DNA of 64,000 nucleotides, from the NCBI RefSeq assembly GCF_000208865.1, contig NC_018386.1, forward strand, positions 496,001 through 560,000, written 5' to 3'. This document shows, one piece after another, positions 22,575-36,776 of this stretch. The notes below the pieces were generated by a model. It was not told the DNA's origin. It saw only the letters and a list, made by a program, of their open reading frames with translations, and ran no database searches. This DNA is from Neospora caninum Liverpool. Its lineage: Eukaryota; Apicomplexa; Conoidasida; Eucoccidiorida; Sarcocystidae. The position numbers and the translations under genes were made by a program. Numbering within the stretch: position 1 is the first letter of the stretch; each line of letters begins with the position of its first letter.

Positions 22575-24267
22575 ACGTCGAGGGCGAGAGGGGAGAAAGA
22601 AGGCGCAAATGACGTGGACTATGAAGAGCAGACAGGGAACGATAGAGAGGGCAGAGAGACGACGTCGCAGCAGCTGAGCAGCAGAGAAGCGGACGAGGAT
22701 GACAGAAGAAGACGCACGATGGAGGGCGAGGAGGAATCAGATGCGAGAAGTGAAGTGGTGCATGCGGGGAGGGGGGTAAGGCAGACATTCTCGTGGACGT
22801 GAAGCGAGGGGTGCCTCCAGTGGCTAAACACATCTCTGACTCAAATGTAGACGAGCACGAGAACTCCTCCAAAAGCCCTACGTTTTCTTCGCATCTTGCG
22901 GTGGCGTCTTCCAGGTAGAGAGTGGAAAACATTATGCAGAAAGGAGGCGCCAGCGTTGAGCCCCGGGGTCCAAGAGAAGAGACCGCGAAGATTAGGGCAG
23001 TAGCGTTTGACTTCTTTCCGTTTTCTTCGCACGCGGCGCTGGCCCTCCAAGTGCCGGCTCCGGTGTCTCGACGGTGGTCTCCGGGTCGCGGTGTGTACAT
23101 ACACCCGCGAGAAGACAAGCAAAGAGCGGCTTCTCGGTGTCTCTCGAAGGAGAGCTCCGCCTGCGCGGTTTGGTCGCTGTCTTTCCCTTGCGATTCCGCG
23201 TAAATATCACCGACCAGGCGAGGAACGATCGGCCACAGAGAAGGAAGAAGGGAAGCTTTTCCGGTCTGGTTTCTCGGCCGCGTTCCCTGCACTGCCGTCT
23301 CTCGCCCCAAGCCGCATGTGTACACACACGAACTGAGAAAGGCGCAACCATCGATGCATGCGTTCCTTGAGGGGCGCGACGGCATGCGCTAGTTTGCGGC
23401 CCCTCTTTTCTGTCTCCGTCTCTGTCGCCGTGTGTCTTGTTTTTCCCCGAGTTCTCTCTCCACTTTTCTGTGTTTCTCTTCCCCGCGTGCTGACAGACAG
23501 CGTGGCGGCGTGTGTAGGCGGAAAGGAGAAGGCCAGGCGCTCGAATTCTCGTGAGAAAACGATACATCTGCCGCGCTGTAGCCGATGCCACTCAAAGGGG
23601 GCTTCGGCGCTCCTGCGACAAATAAATGGGTTTTCGCGTGTGTTGCTTCTCCTGCGATTTCCCCTTTCTCGCGAGCTCGAAATCGCGCAGTTCTCCTTCG
23701 CTTGAGGGACCGGCTGACCTGCCTCCCCACGGCGGCTCCTCGCCCAGAGGAACAGTCAGGGCGCGATGCAGGAGACAGAGGGCGGGTCGAGAAGACATTG
23801 ATGAGAAGCAAAGCGAGAGTGCCAAAGCGAGAGACTCCAAGAAAGAGAACAGGAGACAGGGAGCAGGAGGCAGACACGTCGAGACAGGGGGAGGAGGAAG
23901 GAGGAGACGGGCAACAACCCGAGAGCTTCGCGTTTTTGGTGCGGTGTCAACGCGACGTGCAAAAGGGAAGATGAAGCCAACTGTGAGAAGGAATGCAAAA
24001 CCAAGCAACGGAGAGGAGAACGGCTCAGTTTTCCCTCCCGTCGATTTCGCTCTCTCGCCTTCGTGTCTCCTGTGGAGCCTTCCCTCCTGTGCCACATCCT
24101 TCTGGCCGTCATCTCTCATCAGCGTTTTGGCCTCTCTCTAGGAGTGAGATCTCGGACTCCGTCGCCCATCGTTTTCCATCTTCTCCCTTCACATTTCTTC
24201 TCACTTCTTTTCCCTACACATTCCTTTTCACTTCTCCCTTCACATTTCGTCTCACTGCTTCTGTCTG
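22575..24267. other. Shared upstream region of two divergent genes
   Basis: About 1.7 kb between the first exon of the reductase gene (minus) and that of the ABC transporter (plus). No gene is supported. It should contain both promoters and 5' UTRs. One copy of the recurring near-palindrome (GTGTACATACACC) lies at 23093-23105. The last 90 bases before the transporter are pyrimidine-rich with an imperfect duplication at 24181-24261. A CCCCAG just before the second ATG (24289) leaves open that a 5' UTR intron ends there. Confidence 0.6.
24181..24261 (+). repeat. Pyrimidine-rich imperfect direct repeat upstream of the ABC transporter
   Basis: TTCTCCCTTCACATTTC is followed by TCTCACT in two copies, at ~24181-24209 and ~24232-24261, about 51 bases apart. 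A diverged third version (CACATTCCTTTTCACTTC) lies between them. It may be 5' UTR or the polypyrimidine tract of a leader intron. Confidence 0.75.
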
Positions 24268-27200
24268 ATGTTCTCTTTCCCCAGCGTCATGGCGAGCGAC
24301 GAACAGGCTGCTCGCGCTTCGCCCCCTGAGGATGAGGGCTTCCGTCCTCTCTCTCGCTCTTCCTCTTTCGCTTCACCCTCTACCTCTTCTGCTGTGTCTT
24401 TTTCGTCTTCATATTCTTCCTCCGCCCCGTACGTCTCTGAAACCTCGGTCACGCTTCCTCATTCCACGGGATCGCCGTCTGATGTTGATTCACGGACGTC
24501 ACCTCTTTTGGCCTCTGCATTTCCTCCATCGGACTGTCTCCCGCCGTCTTCGGCTTCCTCTGCTTCGGTTTCTTCCTCATCTGAATTCCTCGCTCACGCC
24601 TCGGTACCGCCACTTGCTCCTTCGGCTTGCTCGTCTATGAGTGCAGTGCATGCATCGCTTCCTGCAGCTGCCTTCGCGTCTTCCTCGTCCGCCTGTGGCC
24701 GTGTGCGTTCTTCCTCCGCGTCTGCCTCTTCCTCCCAACTTGCTGATTCCGCGCGCGCTCGTCCGCCCTCGTCTGCTTGCTCCTGCAATTGCTGCGCATC
24801 CTCCAGCACGACGTCTTCGTCTCCTTCGCGGCCACATCTGACCTCGCCCAGCCCGACCCGCGACCGCACACACACGAGTCACTCTTCGACTGCTTCGCCG
24901 CTTCACTCGTCTTTCTCCTCTTCTTCCTCATCTTCATCTTCTTCATCTTCCTCTTCTTCCTCATCTTCCTCATCTTCCTCTGTCTCGTATGGGCTAGGCA
25001 TGGCGGGCATACACCGGGTTGGACTGAGAGAGGGACTGTCTGAAAGGGGAGAGGAGGCGTTCTCTGGGAGCGAAACGGAGGCAGCAGGCGCGAGCAAACG
25101 GATGACACAAGACGAGAGGCGGCGGACACGACGAGGCGCTGACCGTTGGCCTGGTGAGGCCCGCAAGACATCCCCGAGCTCGGGGATCTCTTTCCGTCGT
25201 CTCCCCACGCTCCTCATTGGTCTCGTCTGCCACTGCACGCATTTCGCCACACGCATGCTCTTTTCCGTTCCCACCTCCCCTCGTCGATCTTCTCGGTCCG
25301 AACCAATCAAAGAGTCCGTGTCCCATTCTTCTTCCTCTTCGTTATCTTCGGCGTTTCCATTTCTGTGGCGCGTGACTGAGGACGAGGACGATCTGGGCAA
25401 GGCCGAGGCATTTCTAAAGGCGTTTGACGCGGAGCGGCGGCGCGCGCCGTCCTCCCCTTCGATTTTGCGAGCGCTGCATGCGTCCCGGTTGCTGGTGCCT
25501 GCGTACTGGCTCGGCTGCCTCCGCTTCCTGGAAGTCCTCCTCGCCGCCTTCCTCCCCCTTCTCCTGAAAAGTTTAGTCGCTTCCGTGGAGGCGCCTCTTC
25601 CGGCGCCCTCGCCTGCGACCGGCGCTGCCCCGCCATCGTGCCCGACCTCTGCGGTTGCATTCCCGTTCGTCTCTACGCACGCAGCGGCTGCCTGCGCAGC
25701 AGCCGCGACGGGGGCGAGTTCACCCCTTGGCTCCTGGCACGCGTCTGCGTTGGGCGCGGCTTTCTATCACCCGGCTGCCGCGCATCCGTCCTTCGACCCC
25801 GGCGTGGCGGCGTGGGCGTCTGCCGCCTCCTATCCGTCGCTGTTCTCCTTCTTCCTCGCGCCCTTCGCTGCCTTCTCTCCTTCCGCGGCGACCGAGCCGC
25901 CAGAGACGCCGGCTTCTGCGCCGTTCCTGAGTGCAGGCGACCGCTCGCTCGAGACGCGCGTGCAGCAGATCCTGCTCCTGGCGCTCAGCATGGTCCTCTG
26001 CAGCCTCGTCCACGTGGCCATTGGCGTGTACGTGGGTCACCGCATGCGGCGCGTGGCGGTGGAAGTCAAGGTCGCCCTCCTGGCTGCGGCCTTCCAGGTG
26101 ATGGTCGAGCCGGATCGACGCGCCGCCGAGGCGAAGTCCAGCGGAACAAAGTTCAAAGCGCTTCTGCCCCTCCACGCGTGGGGACGAGGCGCCGCTTCCC
26201 AGGGTTCGGACGAGCAAGAAGGACATGGAGGGACAGCGAGAAATGCACCCAGGCTGCCGGTTGAAACCCGCGACTGCTGTGCATATCCGAGGAAGGGTCG
26301 GGGTGCGCCGGCTTCAACAGACGGCGACGAAGCGCACAGAGCGTCTCAGGGCGACGCACAGCCGAGGCGAGGCGAGACAGGCGCGGAGGCAGCGCCAGAG
26401 TGGAGCCGGCAAGGCGGGCGCACCCGCTGGGAGGAGTCAAACGAGCGGGCGCGGACGGCCGGAGGACGGGTGCCTGGACAAGGCCGGTATGGAGGAGACA
26501 CCAGAGGGGAACCGACGGACGCGCGGCAGATGAGCACAGGCAGGACAGGCCCCATACCAGAGGAGGAGGCGGCTGGGGCAGTGCGTGCCGACATGCACTG
26601 GCAAACGACACACGCTCGCGAGCGAGACGCGTCACAAGACGAGACAGAAGGGTGGACAGCCACGCGTTCAGCCAGGGTGGCGAGAGAACCCTGCGGAGAT
26701 CACGGATCGGTGGGCGCCCGGGCGAGCGACGGTGAGGAGACGCCGCAAGGCCCTCACAGGCGAGACGCACTCGAGCGGGTCTCCACTGGAACTGGAATAT
26801 TTGTCCAATCTGGTCGTCAGGCTGGCGGTAACCTCTCGTCGGTCGGCGTGGCTGCGGCCTTCTCTTCCTCGTCTTCCTCCGCCTCGGCATCTTTACGTTC
26901 CTCTTCGGCATCGTTCCTACGCGTGTTTGGCAGAAGCGCCAGCCGACTGCCTGGTGATTGCGAGTCGCCGTCTCGAGGCGACGCCCTTGCTTGTGTGTCA
27001 AAAGCTGGCCCCGACCCGCCGACGCCTTCGCCTGGCCACTGTCCCGACGCTTGCTCGTCTCCACGAACGGCCCTCGTCGCGGCTCCTCCGGCGGAATTGC
27101 CGAGCTCGCTGCATGCGCCCGCAGACCGCCACGCCAGCTTGCCGCCGCTGTCCCTCCCAGCGCGTGTGAGGGGCGCGATCGAGAACGCGGCCTCGGAAGC

Positions 27201-30200
27201 ACTCAAGCGAACGGTAAGTGTCATGGAGGGACTCAACACGACGGCACTGGACGTCGCGAATTCAGCTGTGGCGACAGCAGCCGCCACCGCGCAGTTCGTG
27301 CGCGGCGGCCGAACCCGGCGCAGGCGCGGCAGGCGCGAGGAGAGGCAAGGCCTCCAGCCCGAGCGGCGCGACGGACGGCCCGCGAGGCGAGACGCGCACG
27401 AGCAGGCAGGGACTGGCGAAGGCGACAGCAGTTTCGGAGACATGTCTGGAGTCGAAAGCGAGTTGGCAAGCAGCCGAGACGAGAACGGGAACTTGTCAGA
27501 TACGGTACGTATGAGAACGATCGACAGGAGAGAGAGAACGGGGGCGAAAAACGAGAAAGGGATGGACGTTCGTGCGTCGCGATGCAGATATCTTTAAATG
27601 TGCGAGAGAGACTCCGAAACGGCGCGAGGCGGACAGGGAGACAGGGTGCGTGAGGGACTAGGGGATGTCGGCGGCGTGCTGCGGCCGTGGGAGGATGTCA
27701 CTATCCATTTCCCTAGCGCCCATGCACATTGTCGGTTCCAGCTCAAGTTACTATCCGGCAATAGAAGCTGTTTCTCTCTTCATGCGCGTGTTGTTTGTGC
27801 CTACAAAGAAAAACCACGTTGGAAGATGCACAGCGAGAGCCGCAGACTGTGTCGTGAAAGGCAGAGCATGTAAGCGCGTATTTGGATAGACAGGAACGGC
27901 GCGCCGTTGGCCATTTCACCCCACACGTGTTGCCAGAGAGAGAGAAGGACGAGGGCGATCGTACCTACGGTGAACGTGAGCATCTGGTTCAGACTGGGTA
28001 CTCGTTTGGTCGCTGCACGACTTGTTTAGGTCTCTTTCTGTATCGCATTCTGTCGCAATGCTCGTTTGCGCAGTCGGCCAGCTGGGACGAGGACATGGAG
28101 GCTCGCGGCGAGTCGGACGCCTCAGCCTGTTCGGATCCCTCCACACCCGCGAGGAAGCACACGCGCCGGTTAGGTGAATCTTGTCGTTCCTCCCCGTCTG
28201 CGTCTGAAGCCTCGCACCCTTCTTTTTCGCCTTGCCCGGCCGCTGGGGCGCGCCTGCAGGAGCACGGCTTGGCTTCTGCGAGCAGCCCCCAGGTGGGCCA
28301 CAGGCCTCGCCTCGGGAGAAAAGGGACCGAGCGCAGACGGAGCAGCGGCGACCTCTCCGCAGTGGCGGCGGCCGCCGCTGCGGCGACACTCGCCGTTTTC
28401 CGTGCGCCTCTGCCGGGGTCATCTGCGGCCGGTGAGGGGGACGGACGAGAGGTCCGCCACGCGAGAGAGGCTGGGGCGTCCTTGAAGCGTCAGGCGAGTG
28501 GAGACGGTAGCCAGGCGTGCATGCGATGTGGGCAAGCGTGCGGCGCACGTGACGATGCCGGAATCTGGCAGAGCGGTGTGGACGAGCAGGACCGGGGCGT
28601 GGACCAGGCGGGGCGTGGCGGTGGAGACTTTGCACGTCGCGGCGGCGCCTGGGCGAGGCCGCGACGGGGCGAAGGGGAGCCTGGCCAGCTGCGCGCGGGT
28701 GGCGAGGGCGGTGGACAGCCCGGGAGCTGCGGGGCCTCCTTGACGTCAAACTGCCCGGCTGTATGTACACCCGGAGAGCTGCCAGTGCGATCGGAGGAAC
28801 CGGTCGCCAGAGAGTCGAGTTGGGCCGCGAACGGCCCCGCGGGAAAGGCGTCTCCGTTTCCTGAGTTGTCCTTTGCTTGCTCGCTTCGGCGTTGCTCGTC
28901 GGCCCCAGCGTTGCCGCATTTTCTCTGCGATCTGTCCTCTTTCTCCTCGCCGCAGCAGTCGCCGCCTCGCGACGCAAGCGCACGCGCCTTCGAGGTCCCG
29001 TCAAAAGCCTCGCGATGGTTATCTGGGGCCTCGTTCCGAAACGCAAACCGGCGCGCAGCGGCCGACGGGAGCGGGGGGGAGCTACGGCGTGAAGGCGGCG
29101 ATTTTCTCAAGCAGGGACGGCAAAAGAGAGAACGGGGGCCGCGATCCGGCGCGGTGCCAGTCGAACTCACCACGCTGCTGAGTGTAGACGGCGAACGCAT
29201 CCAGGGGGGTGTATGTACACTGCACGAAGCCTGGGCGACGCCCCTCACCCTGGTCATGACGCTCTCGCTGATCTATGTCCAGATCCCGAAGGCTTTCCTT
29301 CCCGGACTCATTGTATTTGGTGAGTGCTGCGGGCATGCGGCGCGACAGGCACGGCCTCGAGAGAGAAGACCACGTCGGGGGGAGCACCGGGAAAAGAGAG
29401 TTCACTTGGATAGGCCACATAAGCAGAGCCTGCCGGCTCTAACGGTTTCACGTGCTTCACCTTTCCAGGTCATCTGTAAACGTGGCGAATGACGGTCCTG
29501 GCCCTCTCTTCGATTGGCAGAGAAGCGTCGAGACATGTCCGAACGGATTCAACGTTGTTGCTCGTACGCATGTGCCTGCATGCGGTATTTCCGTGCTTTG
29601 CTTCCGGTTTCATGGAACGTATTACACCAGACCGTCGTGATTTCTTTTGTCACGCACTGCGCCGTGCCTCGTTCGCTGCTGTCGCCCACCGGCTGTTCGT
29701 CCACTGCTCTCGTCTTTCTCAGCAATTTGCCTCCTCTTGCAAGTTCTTCTGACTCGCCGCCTCCGCCACCTGACGCGACGCTTGATGGTCTGCCGGGACG
29801 CGCGTCTCCACGCATGCAGAGAGTTTTTTGCGCAGTTTCGCCACGTGAAACTCCTCTGTCTCGAGCGATTTGCCTACCGCCGTCTCCGAGCGCTCCGTCA
29901 GCATGAATTACAAAGACTCAAGTAGGGTACAACTCGCGCTTCGAAACGAAGACGCGTTTGGGTGCTTCCTCAGCTTCTGGCGTCGCACGTTTGTACGCAC
30001 ACCACGACTGTTCTGAGGATAGGGATACCTGCAGGCGTGTGCCTTTACTTTCGGGCTCATACCGTTATATTCGATGATGCGTGCTCACATGGGTCTAAAA
30101 CTGGAAGGCACGCGGAGTGGGCGAGAAGAGGCAACTGGGGACGGCGAGTGTCGCGGATACCACTCGATCACTCGCTCAATGCGGCTGAAGAAAGGGAAGA

Positions 30201-33200
30201 CGAGGCTTCCATGTGCACCACCGAGCACAGACACGCATATACAGAGGAGCGAACCCAACAATACTCTAATTCAGACATCACGTCTCGAGATGCAGACAAC
30301 GGTATATCTCTACATCTATATCTATCTATATATCTATATGTATACATATATAGAGAGGGAGGGTGGCGGGTATACATCGGCGTGCTTCGCACCCTGTGTT
30401 GTTTTTCCCGTGCTATAGGTGGCGGTATTATCTGCATGCTTGCGGCAGTTATTTCTTTATTTGCACGCCCCTGGTTGTGAAGGTCGTGGTGCTATTCTCG
30501 CTGGTTCTCTCTCACCAAAAGCTGACGGCCGCCTCGAACATCTTTGCCTCGCTGGCGCTCATCGACCGCGCCCTGAATGCACTGAACTCCCTGCCTCTGC
30601 TCCTCTCCGAATTCACCGCTGCGGCGGTCTCCTTCACGCGCTTCTCAGTCTTCCTGACTAACCACTGGAAAGAAGAACCCGTCGGCGCGCCGCCCGCTGG
30701 CCCGACTCAGAGCGCCGCCAAGTGGAATGAGAAGCTGCGCGAAGAGACGCGCCTCCCGCGCGGCCGAGACAAAGCCGGGGCCGAGAGCGACGGGGGCGAC
30801 GGCAGCGTGGCCGACGCGCCGTCTCCCCCGTTGAGTGCGGGCGGCGCTCAGGCGAGGAGACCGACGGCGGATCAGCCGGTCCTGGAGACAGCGACAGCGG
30901 TCGGGAGACTTCTGGCCTCGGCGGCGCAGCCTCGCGGGGTGCGGGCTGACAACGAGCCGCCCGGTGAGCGTTTCCATTCGATTTCACGTGCTGACACCAG
31001 ACCGCCAGGAGCTGGAAAAAGACGCACGACGCAGAGCCACGCTTTACACGCCCGTTGCCCGGTGTTGACGGGGGACATGAGCCAGCCAGAAACCGCTCAG
31101 GATGGCGCCGGGTCGTCCGTTTCTTCCATTTCTTCCCCGGCGCCTCAAAAGAGCCCAGACGGCCTCACGGTGGACGCAGCCGCGGAAGCCGCCGCGGCCA
31201 AAGCGCGAAGTGTCTCGCCTTCGTTCGCCTCGATCCAGAGTGTCTCGACCACGTGTCGTGACCGAAACGCGTGGCCGCCGGGGACACTGGAAAGCGCAGG
31301 AGCGAGACGGGAAGCTGTGCTTATGCTCTCGCGCTGCTACTTCTCGTGGCATTCGCTGACGCCCTCGGAACTGGCTGCGTTTGCGAAATCCTTCCTCTCA
31401 ACCTCTCGCTCGTCTCTGAGCGCGTCGAGCTCGTGCGCCGCCTCTTCCTTCTCTGCGTCTTCCTCGGCCGGCTCTGCGTTCGTGGCTGCCTCGCCACCTC
31501 CGTCGGCAGGCGCCCTCGTCAGCAGCAGCAAAGTGGTCCTCAAAAACATTAATTTTTCTGTGCATGCGGGCGAGCTCACGGTGATTGTCGGCCCGTCGGG
31601 AGGCGGGAAGAGCAGCCTGCTTTGTGCGCTGGTGAGCGAATTGGTTCTCCTCCACGGCTCGGTGGCGGTCGCCGGGGACAAGCCAGAGGGGCGCGAAGCC
31701 AAGAGGGCAAGAGCCGCCCTCTCCTCGGAGACACTCGAAGCGAAGGAGACAAACGCGCGTCTTGCAGAGGCAACGGGGCCGTGCAGAAGCCTGCACGCGG
31801 ATCCGCGCGCACGCCAGGCACCGCCTAGAGATGGTGAAGAAGCTTGGGCACTTCACACGCACGCCCGGAACGGCAACGACAGTGAAGATGAAGGTGAAGA
31901 AGAGGAAGGTGAACACGATGAAGATGAAGAAGAGGCTTCGCCTGTGGGATACGCGGCACAACAACCGTGGTTGTTTCGGGGGACAGTTCGGGAAAACATT
32001 CTTTTCGGGCGCCCGTTCGACGCAGACGCGTACCATAAAGTACTTACCGCATGCGCCCTCCACAGCGACTTGGAGAAACTCGCTTGCAAGGACATGACCG
32101 ATCTCGACAGCGGCGGGCAATGTCTGAGTGGTAAGTCCCTCGCCGTTCTCTCGCGCTCGTGACAGTCTTCGCAACAGAGGGGAGTGGGGGCGATGTCAGC
32201 CCCCGCCACACACGAAGCATCCGGGGCGCACAGAGAGTTCCCCACTCTGCCGCACGGCTGCCCAGCGGAACGCACGCAGCTCGCCTATCCCCAATGGTGT
32301 CTGCATATATATATATATATATATATACAATTTCAAAAAGCACGTGAATATGCATACGGTTATGGAGGTGTATATCTCGAGTTAATCGTGGTAGTTGGCT
32401 CGCTGTTTCTGTATCTGGCCTCCGCCCCCTTCGCTCTCTGTAGTCGTACGCAAGCATCTGCCTGGCTCGTGGCTGAAACCGATTATTTTTGGTCATATGT
32501 TGGGTGACCGACTCTCTCTAAAAAAAACAAACCATTTGTTACACCTCCGCCCTCATCGATGGGGGTGCGATTCCATCTCCACGTCGGGTGTCTTGTGTCT
32601 CCTCTCCTCGGTGCGTGACGGTCACCTTCCTCTTCCTCTCGCTCGCTTCCGCTTCGCGCCGGTGCTTTCCCCGACGCGCAACTTCGTCCTTTGTCCGGCT
32701 GCCATCCCTCTCGGTGTGTTGCCTCTGACCGTACGTCTTCGTCGTACTCCGTGTCGTCCTCCCACGGTTTTCCACGTCGGTGTTTGTCTTATGTGAACCG
32801 ACACACTCACCCTCTCTTGTCCTCTCTTCCCTTCAACCTGTCTCGTATCTCAGGCGGACAACGCGCACGCGTCGGCCTCGCCCGCGCCATCTACGGCGCT
32901 TCTCTCGCAGCCTCTTCATCGTCACCACGTTCTTCGTCCTCGGCTTCTTCCTCACCTTCTTCCGCATCTTCGTCCTCTGCATCTTTCTCCTTTTCTGTCT
33001 CCGCTCCGTGCGCGTCCATGTCTTCGTGTCCCTCTTCTACCCCGCAGCGGCGATCGGCCCTGCTCAGCGCCGCAGGCGAGGCTTGTGGCGGCTGTGGGAA
33101 GTCCCCAAAGGGCGAGACATCGCCTGCATGCAGGCGGCCTGAGGGCGAAGCGGCCCGCCGCAAAGAAGGTGGGAACGCGCCCCGCCTGTTCCTCATCGAC

Positions 33201-36106
33201 GATCCATTCAGCTGCCTCGATGCAGTGACCGCGACGTGGATTTGGCGACATGTCTTTGCAGAAGGAGGTAACCGACAACCCTGAAAAGGGCCACATTCAC
33301 GCAAGGCGCCGACTTGCCCGGTCGTTGCCCCACTACCAGTCGAACTGCCGTTGTCCGTCGTCCGTCTTTTGGGGTCCTAATTCTTCCACGTCCGTGGGCT
33401 TCCTGGATCCGATACGCTTGCGCTCGACCCCTCCTAGGGTCATAGGCCTTCTTCCTCCGGTGTGTCCTTCTCTCCTTCTCCTTTTTTCTTCTCTGTCGTC
33501 CCTGCCGCTAGTCTCTGAACCGTCTCCGTCCTGGCGTTTCTCCGTCTTGTCGATCTGCCTTCCAAACTTCTGTCGCTTCCTGTGACCTGTTCTCTACAGG
33601 CATCTTGTGTGGGCACACCGTCGTTCTGGTAACGCATGCAGCGTTTCTCAGCACTCTTCGTGACCCGCCGATTGCCTCGTTGTGGTACATGGAAGGCGGC
33701 CACCTCACGCCGGTCGCCAGTTCCTGTTTGACCGCGGCGCCTCTCCCGTCTTCGCTCGGTTTTTCTCACCTCCCGCTCGCGCCGAAAAGCTCGCAACGTG
33801 GCGCCCGCTCTGCCGGATCGACGTCGCCCACGGCCTCTCCGCCGGCGTCTCCGCACGAAGCGAAACTCCCGCTTCTGCCGACTTCGGACACAGTCGGCTT
33901 ACATGCGAAGCCAGTCGCGAAAGGCACCCACCTGGCTTCGGGTGATGTGTCTCTTCCCGAAGCGCGCGGCGGAGATGTCCAGCGACACTCCGGCGACACA
34001 TCCTCTGAGGTCAAGGCCGTTTTTAAGTCGAGTGAAGGTGCGGAAATCCCGGCATCTAGCCCCGAGGGTGGTCTTCGTCCTCTCGCGCCGGTGTGCCTGG
34101 GATGGCGAGGGCCGTCTGCCTCCGCTTCGCCAGCGGTGTCGTCCCCTGGTCAAAACATGGGGCATCGCAGCGCGAAAGAACCAGACCGAGGCGGGCCAGG
34201 AGACGCATGTCCAGAGCGCCCATCACTGCTCCCGTCGGCGCCTCCAGGCGAACCTTCGACGTCTGCCTCCGGCCTCACTGGGCAGTTTGGCGAGGAGCTC
34301 ACGAGCGCCAGTGAAGCGCGCAGCAGTTCCTACGGAAGCCTCGTGGGGTGCGCCGTTTCGCGCGGCTCTTTCAGGTCGGTGGGGCGGTCAGGGGGGCAGT
34401 TTGTCTCTTCAGGCGACGGGGGTGAGGGCCCGCGGGCCAGCCGAGAATGCGAGGGCCAAATGGGAGGACACCCTGCGAGACTGTTTCCGGTTTCCGGGTT
34501 TACAGGAACGGGGGCGGAGGGAGCTCGAAGCGACTCCTGTGCGGTCTGCAGCCGGGGCGAGGAGGCGCGGAACACGCACGAGGATCCGAGGGAGAAAAGC
34601 GGGAGCGGAGCGAGGTTCGCTGTGAGAACGGGGGGTGCAAGGTCAGGTGTCTATACACCTCTGCAGGGCGAAGAGAGCGGAGGCGCGCAGCCGTCATCTC
34701 CGGCGTTGCTTCAGAAGGGACCGTCATCGGCGTCCCGATATCTCGTGGTTGGAGGCATTGCGACGAAAGCCAGGGAGGAGGCCAGGGACAGGCGAAGCGC
34801 AAGGGAAAAGGAAAAGGCCCGAGAAGGCGGTGCCTTCGACAGGGCCCTCTGGGGCGTTTACATCCGCGCCGCAGGAGACCGGCGAGTCGCCGGCGTCCTC
34901 GTGGCGTGCATGGTAAGCGCAAGGACAGAAAGTCGATGAGAGAAGAGCAGGATACGTGAAAACCCACAAGTGGAGCCGGCGTAGAGAGGCGAGGAGAGGA
35001 AACGAGAAAGATCAAGAGAGAGCGAGAGAAAGGGGAGGGAAGGAGCGCAAAGGAGAGGTAGCGACGCAGCGCAAAGTAGCCGATCGGTGGCGGGAGCTAG
35101 CAGGGGGGCGCCCGAGCGAGCGCCGAAAGGTGAGGAGAGCGCGGGAGACAAGCAGAGATACAGACACAGGATACAGAGCAAGCGGATGGCGAAACGGGCG
35201 AGGTTATTCCAAGGGAAGCAACGTCCCGAAGCGGCGTACACGATTCCTTGGGACCGTTGTGACAGCATGCGTTCCGTCGAAATGTTTCGTCTGGAGGATT
35301 TGAATGTTGGCTTCGGGAGCCGCGCGGCCGAGGGGCTTCTCTCCCGCCCCGCTGCGATGCGTCAGTCACGCGACACTCCACGCCAAAAACCTCAGCTTAC
35401 CGTAGAGACAGCTGAGGGCCGCGAAACGGATTGGTGGGGTGTTTCCGTTCCAGTTGGGTTGCTCGGGGGCCGTGCGTTTCGTGCTCGCCTCGTCAGCAGT
35501 GCCTGCGCCAAATCCTGTCACTCGAGCCTGCGACGTTTTTGCTCTGCAGCTCCATGCGTACGGCAGTGCTTTCTGCGACTACTGGGTGAAGTGCTGGACG
35601 ACGAATCGGCTGCCGTTCCTCGTGCCTCTCCCCTGGATTGCGTTCTTTGCTTCTTTGTTTTCGTCGCCTCCCTCACTCGTCGAGGCGAGCAACTCCATCG
35701 TCGCGTTGCTGCGCTCAGCCCTTCCCGCAGTCCCCTCGCCCTTTGTGTTTTCCGCCTCGCGTTTTGTGGGCGGCCCCGAAGCTGAACAAGCCCCTGCCGT
35801 CTCGCTCGAAGTCGAGCAAAGATGGAAAGACACCAGTTTCCTCTTTGTCTACCTGCTGGTCGCATGCATCTCCATTCTCCTCTGCGTCTCCACGACCTTC
35901 GGATACGTCCGCTGTGGCCTCTCCGCCGCCAGCGCCCTCCACGAGCGCATGCTGGCTTCTCTCCTCAGGTACAAAAAGACGCTCCTCTGGGACGCCCAAC
36001 TGTCAATTCGCATCGGGTCTGCGGAGGCAACGCTAGTGAGAAAGAGAGGGATGCGACCGGGAAAGAAACCGTGTCATGTTCATGCTTCCTCCACGTTTAC
36101 ACATGT

Positions 36107-36147
<41 letters not shown>

Positions 36148-36241
36148 CAGGCACGAATGCGCTTGGGCAGATATATGAGTATGAAAATACTTGCGGTCGT
36201 ATGCAACGATATATTTGTCTGTCTGTGTGCCCTATATATAC

Positions 36242-36291
<50 letters not shown>

Positions 36292-36739
36292 GGGCATATT
36301 TTTGTATTTCTGTGCATGCGTTTGATATGTGGTTAAGCGAGATTGAAGAGGTCGGATAGAACCCGGCAAGCCGTCGGGCGCGAGGTTCTTTGCGGGCTGA
36401 AGGGGTGCGGGGACCACGTCGCTGGCTTTAAGGCGATTTGTTTGTTTTTCCAGATCGGGGAGTTCCTGGGTGGAGCGCACTCCCTTAGGGCGTATCCTGA
36501 GCCGGTGCAGCGACGACATCTTCAGCGTCGACGAACAAATTCCTTCTGCTCTCCATCTCTTCACCGTCATTGGAGGTACGCATGCAGATCCGTCCGAGCC
36601 TCGTGGCGCCTGCGACTCTCACAAATAACCGCTCCAAAAAACACAGGACGTCAAACGTGCATTCATCTACGTTTTATCCCTGCAGTCCGCGGTCGGCTCC
36701 AGGCTGGTAGCCCCGCGTAGATATCAGCCCTCTGTAAAT

Positions 36740-36776
<37 letters not shown>

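Noticed and set aside
36033..36336. Overlapping [10 protein letters not shown] ORFs on both strands
   Set aside because: They are translations of (TA)n microsatellite in an ABC transporter intron.
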